Shown here in pieces: positions 1-8,744 of a DNA stretch of 64,000 nt. The translations under genes and the position numbers were made by a program. Below the pieces are notes generated by a model. The model had not been told where the DNA came from, ran no database searches, and saw only the letters and a list, made by a program, of their open reading frames with translations. This stretch comes from JAYPHU01 sp964611435 (lineage in GTDB: Bacteria > Pseudomonadota > Alphaproteobacteria > Rhodospirillales > UBA2165), in contig CAZSXT010000020.1 in assembly GCA_964611435.1 (NCBI GenBank), positions 3,613 through 67,612 on the forward strand, read 5' to 3'. Numbering within the stretch: position 1 is the first letter of the stretch; each line of letters begins with the position of its first letter.

Positions 1-822
1 CCGTTCTTCCGGCGTCTGCATATAGTGGGGCAGCGAGGACTTGTTGAAGAACAGCGACTTCGCATTGATCGCCATGGCGTCGACCGGCGGCAGTGGTCCG
101 GAAGACTGACCGTAATTGACAAGATAGCCCCGCACTGCGAGCGCCGCCAGATTGCCCTCATATGTCGCTTGACCGACCGCGTCATAGACGACCGTCGCGC
201 CCTTCTCATTCGTGAAGGCCAGAACCTCTTTGGCGAAATCCTGGTCGGAATAATTGATCACCAGATCACAGTCGAGGGATTTGACCAGATCGGCCTTGGC
301 GTCGGTGCTGACGGTGCCGATGACCGTCGCCCCCAGGTGCTTGGCCCATTGCACAAGGATCGTGCCGACCCCGCCGGCCGCGGAATGCACCAGCACCACG
401 TCGTCGCCGGTCACCGGATAGGTTGATTTCAACAAATACTGCGCCGTGATGCCCCGCAACAGGCTCGACCCGGCGACCTCGTCACTGACGCCGTCGGGCA
501 CCGGAATGACAAAATCGGCCGGCACGCATTTTTTCTCGGCATAGGCGCCCAGGGACATGACGTAGCCGACCCGCTGGCCGACGGAGACGCCGTCCACACC
601 CTCGCCCACCGCCGCGACCGTGCCCGCGCCTTCAAAACCGGGGATGGCGGGCAGGTCGGGTTTTATAAAATACTTTCCCTGCCGCATCATAACATCGGCG
701 AAATTGACGCCGATCATGGCCTGATCGATCAGTACCTCGCCGGCGCCGGGCATCGGATCGGGCGCGTCTCCATAGGACAGGACATCCGTCCCGCCGTATT
801 CGTGCATGGTGATGGCTTTCAT
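1..822 (-). CDS. Quinone oxidoreductase-like MDR protein, partial (C-terminus outside window)
   Basis: The 274 visible codons read without a stop from ATG at 822 to the window edge. The protein belongs to the medium-chain dehydrogenase/reductase superfamily, quinone reductase branch, which typically reduces quinones or enones with NADPH in the cytoplasm. The GroES-like N-terminal half carries PGFEGAGTV (residues 60-68), and the Rossmann NADPH site AAGGVG lies at 148-153. I see no cluster of zinc-ligand cysteines, as expected for this branch. It lies 64 bp downstream of the ABC permease gene on the same strand, so it may end that operon. The family is confident; the substrate is unknown. Confidence 0.88.
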   Translation of the reverse strand, partial: MKAITMHEYGGTDVLSYGDAPDPMPGAGEVLIDQAMIGVNFADVMMRQGKYFIKPDLPAIPGFEGAGTVAAVGEGVDGVSVGQRVGYVMSLGAYAEKKCVPADFVIPVPDGVSDEVAGSSLLRGITAQYLLKSTYPVTGDDVVLVHSAAGGVGTILVQWAKHLGATVIGTVSTDAKADLVKSLDCDLVINYSDQDFAKEVLAFTNEKGATVVYDAVGQATYEGNLAALAVRGYLVNYGQSSGPLPPVDAMAINAKSLFFNKSSLPHYMQTPEER

Positions 823-886
823 ATTCACTGTTCCCTTGTTTAATAAATTTGTTGTTTGATCCCCGGCGGGTGTCGCGCCGGATTAT

Positions 887-1744
887 TTAGAAACTCTTGG
901 TCTGTTGGGGCCGCCAGCGAGAGAACCGGGCCTCGATGGAGCGCACGATCCCGGTAAGGATCAGCGACATGGCCATAAACAGGATCAGCCCGGCGAACAC
1001 CACATCCACCTGGAATGACCCCGACGCCCGGACCATGATCACGCCGACGCCGTTGGAGGAGCCACCGAAAAATTCCGCCACCACAACGCCCAGCACGGCA
1101 CGGCCGATGGCGAGGCGTAGCCCGGCGATGATAAACGGCAGGGAATTGGGGATAACCACCAGTTTGTTGATCTCCCATTCGTTTGCGCCGTAGGACTTCA
1201 CCACATTGATCAACAGCTTGTCGGCGTTCTTTACCCCCTCATAGGTATTGATCAGCAGGGGAAACAGCGCGCCGATAAACACCACCACGACAACCGACCA
1301 CATGCCGATGCCGAACCAGATGAGGATAAGCGGCAGGAACACCAGCCGGGGTGTCGCGTTGATCGCCGTGATAAACGGATCGAACATGTCGCTGAGCACT
1401 TGAGAGCGGCCCATCACGACACCCAGCGGCAGGGCAACAATGATCGAGAGGCCAAGCCCGAGCCCGAAGGCGCTGGCGCTGAACTGCAGCGCCGGCCACA
1501 GCTTACCGCTGGCGATCAGATCGCCGAACGCGCCGACGATCATGGTTGGCGTCGCGAAAAACAGCTTCATGCCTTTCGACAGGGTGAACACCGACGGCAC
1601 CAGCTGCCAAATAATGATCACCAGGGCGATAAATCCAAAGCCCAAGAACAGGGACTCGTTCTTCTCCCAAAAGCCGGGAGTGTTGATGTCGTCCACAGGC
1701 TCAACGGGGGCAAGGCCGGTATCGGGCATATCCATATCGCTCAT
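887..1744 (-). CDS. ABC transporter permease, NitT/TauT (SsuC-like) family, subunit 2
   Basis: This 285-residue inner-membrane permease has a cytosolic N-terminal stretch of about 30 residues and roughly six hydrophobic segments. The EAA-type coupling loop lies near residues 181-205 (VKSYGANEWEI, then IPNSLPFIIAG), where the ATPase docks. It is the third gene of a minus-strand operon (ATPase, permease, permease) and starts 12 bp after the upstream permease. Two non-identical permeases suggest a heterodimeric channel, as in some riboflavin and pyrimidine-type importers of this superfamily. The substrate cannot be read from the sequence. Confidence 0.9.
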   Translation of the reverse strand: MSDMDMPDTGLAPVEPVDDINTPGFWEKNESLFLGFGFIALVIIIWQLVPSVFTLSKGMKLFFATPTMIVGAFGDLIASGKLWPALQFSASAFGLGLGLSIIVALPLGVVMGRSQVLSDMFDPFITAINATPRLVFLPLILIWFGIGMWSVVVVVFIGALFPLLINTYEGVKNADKLLINVVKSYGANEWEINKLVVIPNSLPFIIAGLRLAIGRAVLGVVVAEFFGGSSNGVGVIMVRASGSFQVDVVFAGLILFMAMSLILTGIVRSIEARFSRWRPQQTKSF

Positions 1745-1756
1745 CGCAGCCGCCCC

Positions 1757-2548
1757 CTACATGCCGACGCGCCACGGGAAGGCGGTGCGCTCCGCCCAGC
1801 GGATGCCTTCGGTGAACAGGATGGCGACCACCATCATCACCAGGATGTAGCCGAACATCCGGTCCAACACATACATGTCCCCATACCAGGCGATCCGGTA
1901 ACCGACCCCTTCGGAGGCGGCGAAGAACTCGCCCACCAGCACGCCGATCAGGCCGCGGCCGATGGCGTAGCGCGCGCCGGCGATGACGAACGGCAGCACC
2001 GTCGGCACGATGACGATCCGATAGAGGTCCATCTCCTTGCCGCCGAAGGACCGCACCGTGTTGATCAGCAGCGGATCAACGGAACGCACCCCGGCAAGGG
2101 AATTAAAGACAAACGGAAAGACGCAAAGGACGAAGATCAGGATCGCTTTGCCGGCCACGCCGACGCCGAAGAAAATAATCACCAGGGGAGCGACAGCCAC
2201 CAGGGGGCTCGCGTACAGCGCAGTCAATAACGGGTCCAGGGAATAGCCGACCCTTTCCCGCCAGCCCATCACCACGCCGACCGGAATCCCGATCAGCACC
2301 GCCGCGCCGAAGCCGAATAACAGCGGCCGGCCGCTGACCAATAGATCGCGCCACAGGATGCCGCTTTCCATGTCCCGCGCAATGCCCAGGAAGATCAGGC
2401 TGGGCTTGGAAATGACAAACTTATTGAGCGGGATAAACCAGGTGAGCAGCGCTTCCCACACCAGGAAAAACAAAATCACGGCGATGCCGCCGATGATCAG
2501 GCGGCGCCAAGTCTGCCAAAAAGTCAGTTTGCCGACTTCTTCTTCCAT
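1757..2548 (-). CDS. ABC transporter permease, NitT/TauT (SsuC-like) family, subunit 1
   Basis: This 263-residue inner-membrane permease carries a BPD_transp_1-type domain. The coupling loop is visible as VRSFGGKEMDLYRIVIVPT followed by VLPFVIAGARYAIGR. It begins 21 bp after the ATPase stop and precedes a second, divergent permease, so it most likely contributes one half of a heterodimeric pore. The paralogue at 887-1744 shares the same loop pattern but differs across most of its length, so this is not a recent tandem duplication. Confidence 0.9.
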   Translation of the reverse strand: MEEEVGKLTFWQTWRRLIIGGIAVILFFLVWEALLTWFIPLNKFVISKPSLIFLGIARDMESGILWRDLLVSGRPLLFGFGAAVLIGIPVGVVMGWRERVGYSLDPLLTALYASPLVAVAPLVIIFFGVGVAGKAILIFVLCVFPFVFNSLAGVRSVDPLLINTVRSFGGKEMDLYRIVIVPTVLPFVIAGARYAIGRGLIGVLVGEFFAASEGVGYRIAWYGDMYVLDRMFGYILVMMVVAILFTEGIRWAERTAFPWRVGM

Positions 2549-2569
2549 GATCGCCTAACCTATCACCTC

Positions 2570-3361
2570 TTAGTCGTTTACCGGGCCGCCCTGGGAGTCG
2601 ATCTCGTCCTTGAGCTCGTTCCAAATCTGCAGCTTCAGATCGTTGAATTCGGGCGTGACCCGCATTTCGTAGTCGCGGGGCCGGGCCAGCGGAATATCGA
2701 TCAGCTTCTTTGTTCGGCCGGGCCGCTTGGTCATCACGATCACCCGGTCGGAGAGATACACCGCCTCTTCGATCTGGTGGGTGACAAAAAGAACGGTCTT
2801 CTTTGCCTCTTGCCAGATGCGCAACAGCTCCGCCTGCATAATGTCCCGTGTCTGGGCGTCCAGCGCGGCGAACGGCTCGTCCATCAACAGCACATCCGGA
2901 TCAGAGACCAGGGCGCGGGCGATTCCAACACGCTGCTTCATGCCGCCGGAAAGCTCATGCGGATAATGATTTTCAAATCCGGCGAGCCCGACCATCTCGA
3001 TGAACTTTTGACTGGCGTCCCGCCGCTCGGCCTTGGAAACGCCACGCAGTTCCTGGCCCAGGCCCACATTGTCCATCACCGTCCGCCAGGGTAAGAGGCC
3101 GAATTCCTGAAACACCATGGCCCGGTCCTGACCCGGCCCGGAAACGGTCTTGCCGTTGATCGACATCACCCCGGTATTCGGTGGGATGAGGCCGAGCAAT
3201 ACATTGAGAAAGGTGCTTTTACCGCAGCCCGACGGCCCGACGATGGAAACGAATTCCCCTTCGTCCACGGACAAATTGAAATCTTGCAGCGCCGTCACCG
3301 GACGCCGGTTCGGCGGTGTGAAGGTCAAATTGATGTTTTCGGCCTTGATGTAGTCGGCCAT
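2570..3361 (-). CDS. ABC transporter ATP-binding protein, NitT/TauT (SsuB/TauB-like) family
   Basis: This is the cytosolic ATPase that powers the importer. Numbering from the chosen start, Walker A GPSGCGKST is at residues 42-50. The signature LSGGMKQRVGIARAL, Walker B VLLMDEPFAALD and the switch histidine in THQIEEAV are all intact. I chose ATG at 3361 over an in-frame start at 3394 because a purine-rich stretch (GGGGGACGAG) directly precedes it and family members begin near this point. It is the first gene of the operon, and the binding-protein gene is transcribed divergently from the shared upstream region. Confidence 0.92.
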   Translation of the reverse strand: MADYIKAENINLTFTPPNRRPVTALQDFNLSVDEGEFVSIVGPSGCGKSTFLNVLLGLIPPNTGVMSINGKTVSGPGQDRAMVFQEFGLLPWRTVMDNVGLGQELRGVSKAERRDASQKFIEMVGLAGFENHYPHELSGGMKQRVGIARALVSDPDVLLMDEPFAALDAQTRDIMQAELLRIWQEAKKTVLFVTHQIEEAVYLSDRVIVMTKRPGRTKKLIDIPLARPRDYEMRVTPEFNDLKLQIWNELKDEIDSQGGPVND

Positions 3362-3617
3362 CTCGTCCCCCCGTCGGCCCCGGCGGATACTCAATATCTA
3401 CGCCGGACCAGTCCCTGTTTCTCTGGATGCCCTCTGGGCGTCTCTTTGTCTAAAGGTAGGCATGTTTGCCGGGATGGGTCCAGAATTATCTCACACCCTT
3501 AAATGCCTCGCTCGAACTTTCAGCTTTCAAAGCCCGGCGCGCCAGGGATAGTATGACGGACTGATACGAATAAATAATTTAATCAGGCTTCAGATCAAAC
3601 ACAGGAAGGTCCACGTC
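3362..3617. promoter_or_regulatory. Divergent intergenic region between ABC ATPase and its binding protein
   Basis: These 256 bp contain no gene. They must hold the promoters for the leftward ABC operon and the rightward binding-protein gene. An AT-rich stretch around 3566-3592 lies at a plausible distance from the binding-protein start, and AGGAAGG at about 3602-3608 serves as its ribosome-binding site. I could not assign clean -35 and -10 hexamers or an operator. Confidence 0.45.
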
Positions 3618-4634
3618 ATGCTGAAATCAAAGTTTTTTATAGCCGCGACAGCGCTGGCCGCCATCGCCTTCGCCGGCGTCGCCGAGGCCCAGACCAAAAT
3701 TAAGGTCGGCCGTACGCTCAGCGGTTCCGGATTCCATATTCCCGTTTATATCGCTTATTCAAAAGGCCTCTTCAAAAAAGAAGGCCTGGATGCGGAAATG
3801 GTCTCCATGACCGGTAAGGCGCTGGTCACCGCCGGCGTTTCCGGCAATATCGATTTCCTACCCGTACCGGGCGGCGGATCGCAGGCCTCTCTACAGGGCG
3901 CAAACCTGAAGTACGTCGTGGGCGAATCCCTGATTTCCCAATGGGCGCTGGTCGCCGATCCGAAGATCAAGTCGGTCAAGGACCTCAAGGGCAAGACCGT
4001 CGGCTATGGCCGGGCGGGCGCCGCCGACTACGATGAAGGCGAAATCGTGCTGAGCCGCTTCTTCGACATGCGGGTGGGTCGGGACTACAAGGTCATCAGC
4101 TTCCAGGCTGAATCCGACCGGGTTGCGGGCCTCATCAATGGCGATATTGTCGCCGGTCTGATGTCTTTCCCCACAGCCGCCCGTGCGCAGGTCGCCGGCT
4201 TTAAGATGCTGGTGAAAACCGGACAGTATCTTCCCCGCGTCGGCGGCAGCATCTGGACCCGCGCAGAGTATGTTGAGAAAAACCGGGACACAGTGAAAAA
4301 ATTCATCCGCGCCATCGCGAATTCCATCGAATACCTGCGGAACAATAAGGAAGGTTCGGTCGAGGTCATCATGGCGGAATTTGGCCTCAAGGATAAAAAG
4401 CAGGCGGGCATCGTCTGGGATGAAATTCACGATCAATATTCCCCGGACCTGCCGGCTGATCTGTTCAAGAAGCTGTTCGAAGGCCGTCAAAAGCGCATGG
4501 TGAAGCGCGGTCTGTGGCCGAAGGACAAGCCGATGCCGGACGTCAACCAGTTCATCGCGCGTGAACTGCTGGACGAAACCCTTCGGGAAATGGGCTATTT
4601 CCTACAGCCCCGCCCGAAGCCCGACGCCAGCTAA
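3618..4634 (+). CDS. ABC transporter substrate-binding protein, NMT1/THI5-like
   Basis: This 338-residue periplasmic receptor has a clear Sec signal peptide (residues 1 to about 25, ending in VAEAQ). The mature protein opens with KIKVGRTLSG and then YIAYSKGLFKKEGLDAEMV, a typical opening of the NMT1/SsuA/TauA binding fold. It is divergent from the ATPase and permease operon and most likely delivers substrate to it. The family covers sulfonates, pyrimidine precursors, riboflavin and aromatic acids, so the ligand stays open. Confidence 0.9.
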   Translation: MLKSKFFIAATALAAIAFAGVAEAQTKIKVGRTLSGSGFHIPVYIAYSKGLFKKEGLDAEMVSMTGKALVTAGVSGNIDFLPVPGGGSQASLQGANLKYVVGESLISQWALVADPKIKSVKDLKGKTVGYGRAGAADYDEGEIVLSRFFDMRVGRDYKVISFQAESDRVAGLINGDIVAGLMSFPTAARAQVAGFKMLVKTGQYLPRVGGSIWTRAEYVEKNRDTVKKFIRAIANSIEYLRNNKEGSVEVIMAEFGLKDKKQAGIVWDEIHDQYSPDLPADLFKKLFEGRQKRMVKRGLWPKDKPMPDVNQFIARELLDETLREMGYFLQPRPKPDAS

Positions 4635-4662
4635 GCCGCCGCTGGTTAAAATAAATTTGGAG

Positions 4663-4690
4663 CGGCCCGGTGCAATCCGGGCCGTTTCTT
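4663..4690 (+). terminator. Rho-independent terminator-like hairpin immediately 5' of the GMC gene
   Basis: CGGCCCGG (4663-4670), loop TGCAAT and CCGGGCCG (4677-4684) form a perfect 8-bp GC stem followed by TTTCTT. It lies 29 bp after the binding-protein stop and ends only about 11 nt before the GMC oxidoreductase ATG at 4696. It can terminate the upstream transcript, and it would occlude the next gene's translation start on any read-through mRNA. Confidence 0.75.
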
Positions 4691-4695
4691 TGAGA

Positions 4696-6294
4696 ATGGC
4701 TGAAGAAAAAACCTTTGATTATGTGATTGTCGGCGGTGGTTCTGCCGGCTGTGTTCTCGCCAACCGGCTGAGCGAGGACGCCAGCGTCTCCGTCTGCTTA
4801 CTGGAAGCGGGAGGGCCAGACAAACACTGGCAGATCCATGTGCCACTGGGCCTGATCTTTGGGATGGTCAATGACAAGATCACCTGGAAGTTTCAGACCA
4901 CGCCACAAGCCAAGGCAAACGACCGGCAAATATACATCCCGCGGGGCGGCGTGCTGGGCGGGTCGAGCTCCATCAACGGGATGATGTATATCCGGGGCAA
5001 TCCGAAGGACTACGACGATTGGGCGGCTGCCGGGAACTCGGGGTGGTCCTGGGCAGACGTCAAACCTTACTTCCTCAAATCCGAAAACAACGAACAGTAT
5101 GCCGGCGACGGGCATCACGCCGCCGGCGGGCCTCTGAATGTCACATATATCCGTGATCCCAACCCGACGATCGACAGTTTCGTCGAAGCCGCCGAGAGCC
5201 TCCAGTATCGTGCCAACAAGGATTTCAACGGCGACACCCAGGAAGGCTTCGGGCTCAGCCAGGTGACGCAGAAGAACGGGCGGCGCTGGTCGACCGCCAA
5301 GGCGTTTCTGGAACCGGCCAAGAGCCGCAAAAACCTGACCGTGATTACCCATGCGCCGGTGGAGAAAGTGCTGATCGAAAATGGCCGGGCCACAGGGGTG
5401 AGCACCGTTGGCGGCGGCATGACTGTCAAGGCGAATAAGGAAGTGGTGCTGTCCGCCGGCGCCATCGTCTCGCCGAAAATCCTCCTGCAGTCGGGGATCG
5501 GCGACGGCAGCGAATTGCAGGGGATCGGCATCGAAACGGTCCACAACCTGCCGGGCGTGGGCAAGAACCTCCAGGACCATGCCGCTATTTTGGTATCGAC
5601 TAAGACCAAACACCGGACACCGGCCGGATTTTCCATTCCCGCCCTGCCCAAACACGCGATTTCTGTTCTGGACTACCTTATCCACCGGCGGGGGCTCTGG
5701 TCGTCCAATATGGTGGAAGGCACCGGCTTTATCCGCACCCGGCCCGAGCTTGACCGGCCGGACATCCAGTATATCTGGACGCCAGGCTACCGTACCCCGC
5801 CGCCGAAGATGATCGGCTATGGTCACGGCTACGCGCTGTCAACGGTGCTGCTGCATCCGAAAAGCCGCGGCTCTGTTTCCATTTCCAGCGGCAACGGCGC
5901 CGACAAACCGCTGATCAATCCGCAGTTCTTCTCCGAAGAGGAAGATCTGGAGGTTCTTCTTAAGGGAATGAAGGAATCTATCCGTATTCTGAAGGCCGAC
6001 GCCTTCAAGAAATACAAGCTGGTTTCCAGCCGGCCGGACCTGGACGCCGACGATGACGCGCTCCGGGACTTTGTCCTGGCCAACGCCGCCACCATCTTCC
6101 ACCCTGTCGGCACCTGTAAAATGGGCAACGATGATTTGGCGGTGGTCGATGACAGATTACGCGTAAAAGGTCTGGCGGGGTTACGGGTCGCCGACGCATC
6201 CATCATGCCGACCATCGTCAGCGGCAACACCAACGCGCCGACCATCATGATCGGCGAGAAGGCCGCTGATATGATCAAGGAAGACGCCGCTTAA
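4696..6294 (+). CDS. GMC-family FAD-dependent oxidoreductase (choline dehydrogenase/alcohol oxidase-like)
   Basis: This 532-residue flavoprotein oxidises an alcohol using FAD. The N-terminal dinucleotide fold VIVGGGSAGCVLANRLSE has its GGGSAG at residues 13-18. The FAD-region motif GGVLGGSSSINGMMYIRGN follows. The C-terminal catalytic pair is H469 (HPVGTCKMG) and N513 (NTNAPTIMIGEKAADM). An upstream in-frame start exists at 4561 inside the preceding gene; 4696 fits the family N-terminus. Choline, polyethylene glycol, aryl-alcohol and hydroxymethylfurfural oxidases share this fold, so the substrate is not determined. Confidence 0.93.
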   Translation: MAEEKTFDYVIVGGGSAGCVLANRLSEDASVSVCLLEAGGPDKHWQIHVPLGLIFGMVNDKITWKFQTTPQAKANDRQIYIPRGGVLGGSSSINGMMYIRGNPKDYDDWAAAGNSGWSWADVKPYFLKSENNEQYAGDGHHAAGGPLNVTYIRDPNPTIDSFVEAAESLQYRANKDFNGDTQEGFGLSQVTQKNGRRWSTAKAFLEPAKSRKNLTVITHAPVEKVLIENGRATGVSTVGGGMTVKANKEVVLSAGAIVSPKILLQSGIGDGSELQGIGIETVHNLPGVGKNLQDHAAILVSTKTKHRTPAGFSIPALPKHAISVLDYLIHRRGLWSSNMVEGTGFIRTRPELDRPDIQYIWTPGYRTPPPKMIGYGHGYALSTVLLHPKSRGSVSISSGNGADKPLINPQFFSEEEDLEVLLKGMKESIRILKADAFKKYKLVSSRPDLDADDDALRDFVLANAATIFHPVGTCKMGNDDLAVVDDRLRVKGLAGLRVADASIMPTIVSGNTNAPTIMIGEKAADMIKEDAA

Positions 6295-6304
6295 CCGGGC
6301 TATC

Positions 6305-7066
6305 TCAGCCGTCATCCGGCGGCGTCAGTTCTTTCCGTTTCCACCACAAAAGATCGCCCTGCAGGAAAGATCGCGCCAAATCGCTTTCCGGTTTCTCGAA
6401 GAATTTTTGCGCCGGCGACCGCTCGATCAATCGGCCCCGATACATAAACAGCACGTCTTCGGCCAGGCGTTTCGCCTGCGCCATGTCATGGCTGGACATG
6501 ATGATGGTCGTGCCCGACGCCCGGATCGCTTGGATGAATTCCTCAATCGCATGGGTGGCGGACGGGTCCAGCGCCGCCGTCGGTTCATCCAGGAACAGGA
6601 CTTCCGGCTGTAATGTCCAGGCCCGCGCCACGGCAAGGCGCTGCTGCTCTCCGCCCGACAACCGGCGGGCAGAGACGCTCGCCAGCCGGCTTAACCCGGT
6701 CCGTTCCAGCATATCCTCGATGCGTCTGGTGCGTTCCGCCTTATCGACATTCCGCTGGCAGAGGGCATGATCCAGATTGGCGTAGACCGAACGGCGCAGC
6801 ATCACCGGGCGCTGAAACACCATCGCCTGATGAGGTTGCGGGTCTTCTGCCGCCGGACCTTGCCAATCGATGCGGCCCGCTGTCGGTGCGATCAGACCGT
6901 GGCACAGGCGCAAGAGCAGACTTTTGCCCGCACCGTTCGGCCCCAGAACAAAACTCAGCGAGCCCGCTTTAAATTCTGTGCTGACATCCTTAATCAGCCG
7001 GATACCGTCGGCCTTAAACTCCACGCCCGAGAGCGACAGCGGTAAAATGTTGGAGAGGCTAGCCAT
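6305..7066 (-). CDS. tupC: Tungstate/molybdate-type ABC transporter ATP-binding protein (TupC-like)
   Basis: This 253-residue cytosolic ATPase carries Walker A GPNGAGKS at residues 42-49, signature LSGGEQQRLAVARAW, Walker B VLFLDEPTAALD and the switch histidine in MSSHDMAQAKRLAEDV. Its start overlaps the permease gene by 8 bp, implying translational coupling. The match to the Tup branch rests mainly on the partner permease. A phosphate, sulfate or molybdate role cannot be excluded. No TupA-type binding protein lies in the window. Confidence 0.75.
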   Translation of the reverse strand: MASLSNILPLSLSGVEFKADGIRLIKDVSTEFKAGSLSFVLGPNGAGKSLLLRLCHGLIAPTAGRIDWQGPAAEDPQPHQAMVFQRPVMLRRSVYANLDHALCQRNVDKAERTRRIEDMLERTGLSRLASVSARRLSGGEQQRLAVARAWTLQPEVLFLDEPTAALDPSATHAIEEFIQAIRASGTTIIMSSHDMAQAKRLAEDVLFMYRGRLIERSPAQKFFEKPESDLARSFLQGDLLWWKRKELTPPDDG

Positions 7067-7763
7067 ACCGCTTCCTCGCCGATTCGTTGATCAGGTAAGC
7101 GGCGGCGTTGACGCCGAGCGCCAGCACCAAAAGCACAATGCCGAGACCCAAGGCCAGAGCCAAATCGCCCTTGCTGGTCTCCAAGGCGATGGCCGTGGTC
7201 ATGACACGGGTCACATGATCAATATTGCCGCCGACGATCATCACGGCGCCTACCTCCGCACTGGCCCGCCCAAAGCCCGCCAGCACCGTCGTGATCAGGC
7301 TGAACCGGTTGTCCCACAGAAGCGTCGCGATGATCTGATCCGGTCCAGCGCCGAGGGAGCGTAGATGCTCTTCATATTCCCGCCATAAATCTTCCGTGGT
7401 TTGACGGGTCAGCGCCGCAACGATGGGGGTGATCAGACACACCTGGGCGATGATCATAGCTGTTGGGGTGAACAACAGGCCAAGCGTGCCCAGGGGCCCG
7501 GCACGTGACAGCAACAAATAGACGATGAGGCCAACCACCACCGGCGGCATGCCCATCAAGGCGTTCAGCAGCACCACAATGATGGTCCGTCCGGGGAACT
7601 TGAATACGGCCAAGGCGGCGCCCAACGGCAGACCGATCACGCAGGCGATCAGCACCGCAGTGAGGCTGACCTGAAGCGACAGAAGTACAATTTCCGCCAG
7701 GCCGCTTTCCAGGGTAATGATCAGGCCCCAAGCAGCGGCAAAGGCGTCCCCGATATCGGTCAT
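7059..7763 (-). CDS. tupB: Tungstate-type ABC transporter permease (TupB-like)
   Basis: This 234-residue inner-membrane permease has about five or six hydrophobic helices. The pattern matches TupB: LALSLQVS-like entry (LLSLQVSLTAVLIACVIG), GMPPVVVGLIVYLLLSR in the middle, and the coupling loop EEHLRSLGAGPDQIIATLL with AGFGRASAEVGAVMIVGGN. TupABC imports tungstate, and related systems import molybdate. The gene lies 18 bp after the TSUP gene and overlaps the ATPase. A molybdenum hydroxylase operon about 3 kb away gives a reason to need oxyanion uptake here. Confidence 0.78.
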   Translation of the reverse strand: MTDIGDAFAAAWGLIITLESGLAEIVLLSLQVSLTAVLIACVIGLPLGAALAVFKFPGRTIIVVLLNALMGMPPVVVGLIVYLLLSRAGPLGTLGLLFTPTAMIIAQVCLITPIVAALTRQTTEDLWREYEEHLRSLGAGPDQIIATLLWDNRFSLITTVLAGFGRASAEVGAVMIVGGNIDHVTRVMTTAIALETSKGDLALALGLGIVLLVLALGVNAAAYLINESARKRYG

Positions 7764-7781
7764 AGTGGTCCGTTCGTTGAC

Positions 7782-8540
7782 TTAGAGTGCTTGGCTAAAG
7801 AAGAACACAGCGCCCGCCAGAATGACACCCTCTATCAGCAACGTGTGCAGCCGAACAGATGTGCGCCGCAACAGCCAGCGCCCGACGACCGCGCCCGGCA
7901 TGGTGCACAGGCCCAACATCAGACCGATGATAATCAACGGAAAGTTCAACAGAGGCGATGCGCCAAAGACCACGGTCTTGGTGGCGTTCAGCACCACACC
8001 CAGGGCCGCCGTCATCGCCGCCAGTTGCGCGCCTCTCAATCCCGCGCCCAAAAAGAATGGCGCCAGCATCAGCCCGGCGCCCATCGTCACCCCGCTGACC
8101 ACGCCGTAGACGGGTCCGACGGCGACAAAACCCCAGGTGCCCATCTTGACGTCTTTTTTCTCCAGATACCGCCGGCCCGGCACAGAGACGGCCATGAACA
8201 CTCCCAGCAGGATAGCGATGGTGTCCGCCGGCAGATACACGAAGATAAAGGCGCCGGCGATCATGCCGGGGAAACTGGCAATCATAAGCGGCACATAGAT
8301 GGGCCAATGGATTTCTCGCCAGAAGACGTAGAGCCGGGTGATATTGCTGACCACGATCGCGACAGAGACCACGGGCACCGCCACCTTGATGCCCAGGATC
8401 GGCGCGATGGAGATCAACAGCAGCAGCGCGCCCGCAAAGCCAGAAAAACTGTGGAACACCGCGGTCGCGAAGGCGGCTACTGCCATGACATACAGCAGCG
8501 GCCAGGTAATGCCGATCTCGGCGAGGATGGAACTTAGCAT
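7782..8540 (-). CDS. TSUP-family (TauE/SafE) membrane transporter
   Basis: This 252-residue protein has about seven or eight hydrophobic segments and the family's two-repeat layout. GFAGALLLLISIAPILG stands in the first half and GVVSGVTMGAGLMLAPFFL in the second. Members move sulfite, sulfoacetate, sulfolactate or other organic anions across the inner membrane. It is the first gene of a minus-strand operon with the TupBC-like genes, an uncommon partner for an oxyanion importer. The substrate and direction of transport are unknown. Confidence 0.85.
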   Translation of the reverse strand: MLSSILAEIGITWPLLYVMAVAAFATAVFHSFSGFAGALLLLISIAPILGIKVAVPVVSVAIVVSNITRLYVFWREIHWPIYVPLMIASFPGMIAGAFIFVYLPADTIAILLGVFMAVSVPGRRYLEKKDVKMGTWGFVAVGPVYGVVSGVTMGAGLMLAPFFLGAGLRGAQLAAMTAALGVVLNATKTVVFGASPLLNFPLIIIGLMLGLCTMPGAVVGRWLLRRTSVRLHTLLIEGVILAGAVFFFSQAL

Positions 8541-8744
8541 GATATACTTGGCATGATTTCGGGCCGGACTTTACAGGGAAAAATCGGCTCTGGTAAGCAC
8601 TTTGGGACGGTCTCGCAGGTGTCTTGGGGGGGGGATTGACGGGCCGGGGTCTGGGCTTTACACCTCGGGTCCATTACATTCTTTACCAGTGGAATGAGGC
8701 GCCGGATAGGTTGTTTGGCCGGCGCGAAAATAGGGAGAAACTGA
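8541..8744. promoter_or_regulatory. Divergent intergenic region, TSUP operon / binding-protein-like gene
   Basis: These 204 bp have no gene and must contain promoters for both directions. A run of nine G lies at about 8629-8637. A purine-rich GGGAGAAACTGA precedes the ATG at 8745 and serves as its ribosome-binding site. I found no convincing operator or hexamer pair. Confidence 0.4.

Noticed and set aside
8629..8637. Run of nine G upstream of the binding-protein-like gene as a phase-variation tract
   Set aside because: It lies about 110 bp from the start codon and outside any coding frame. A single homopolymer in a GC-rich draft is weak evidence and may be a sequencing artefact.
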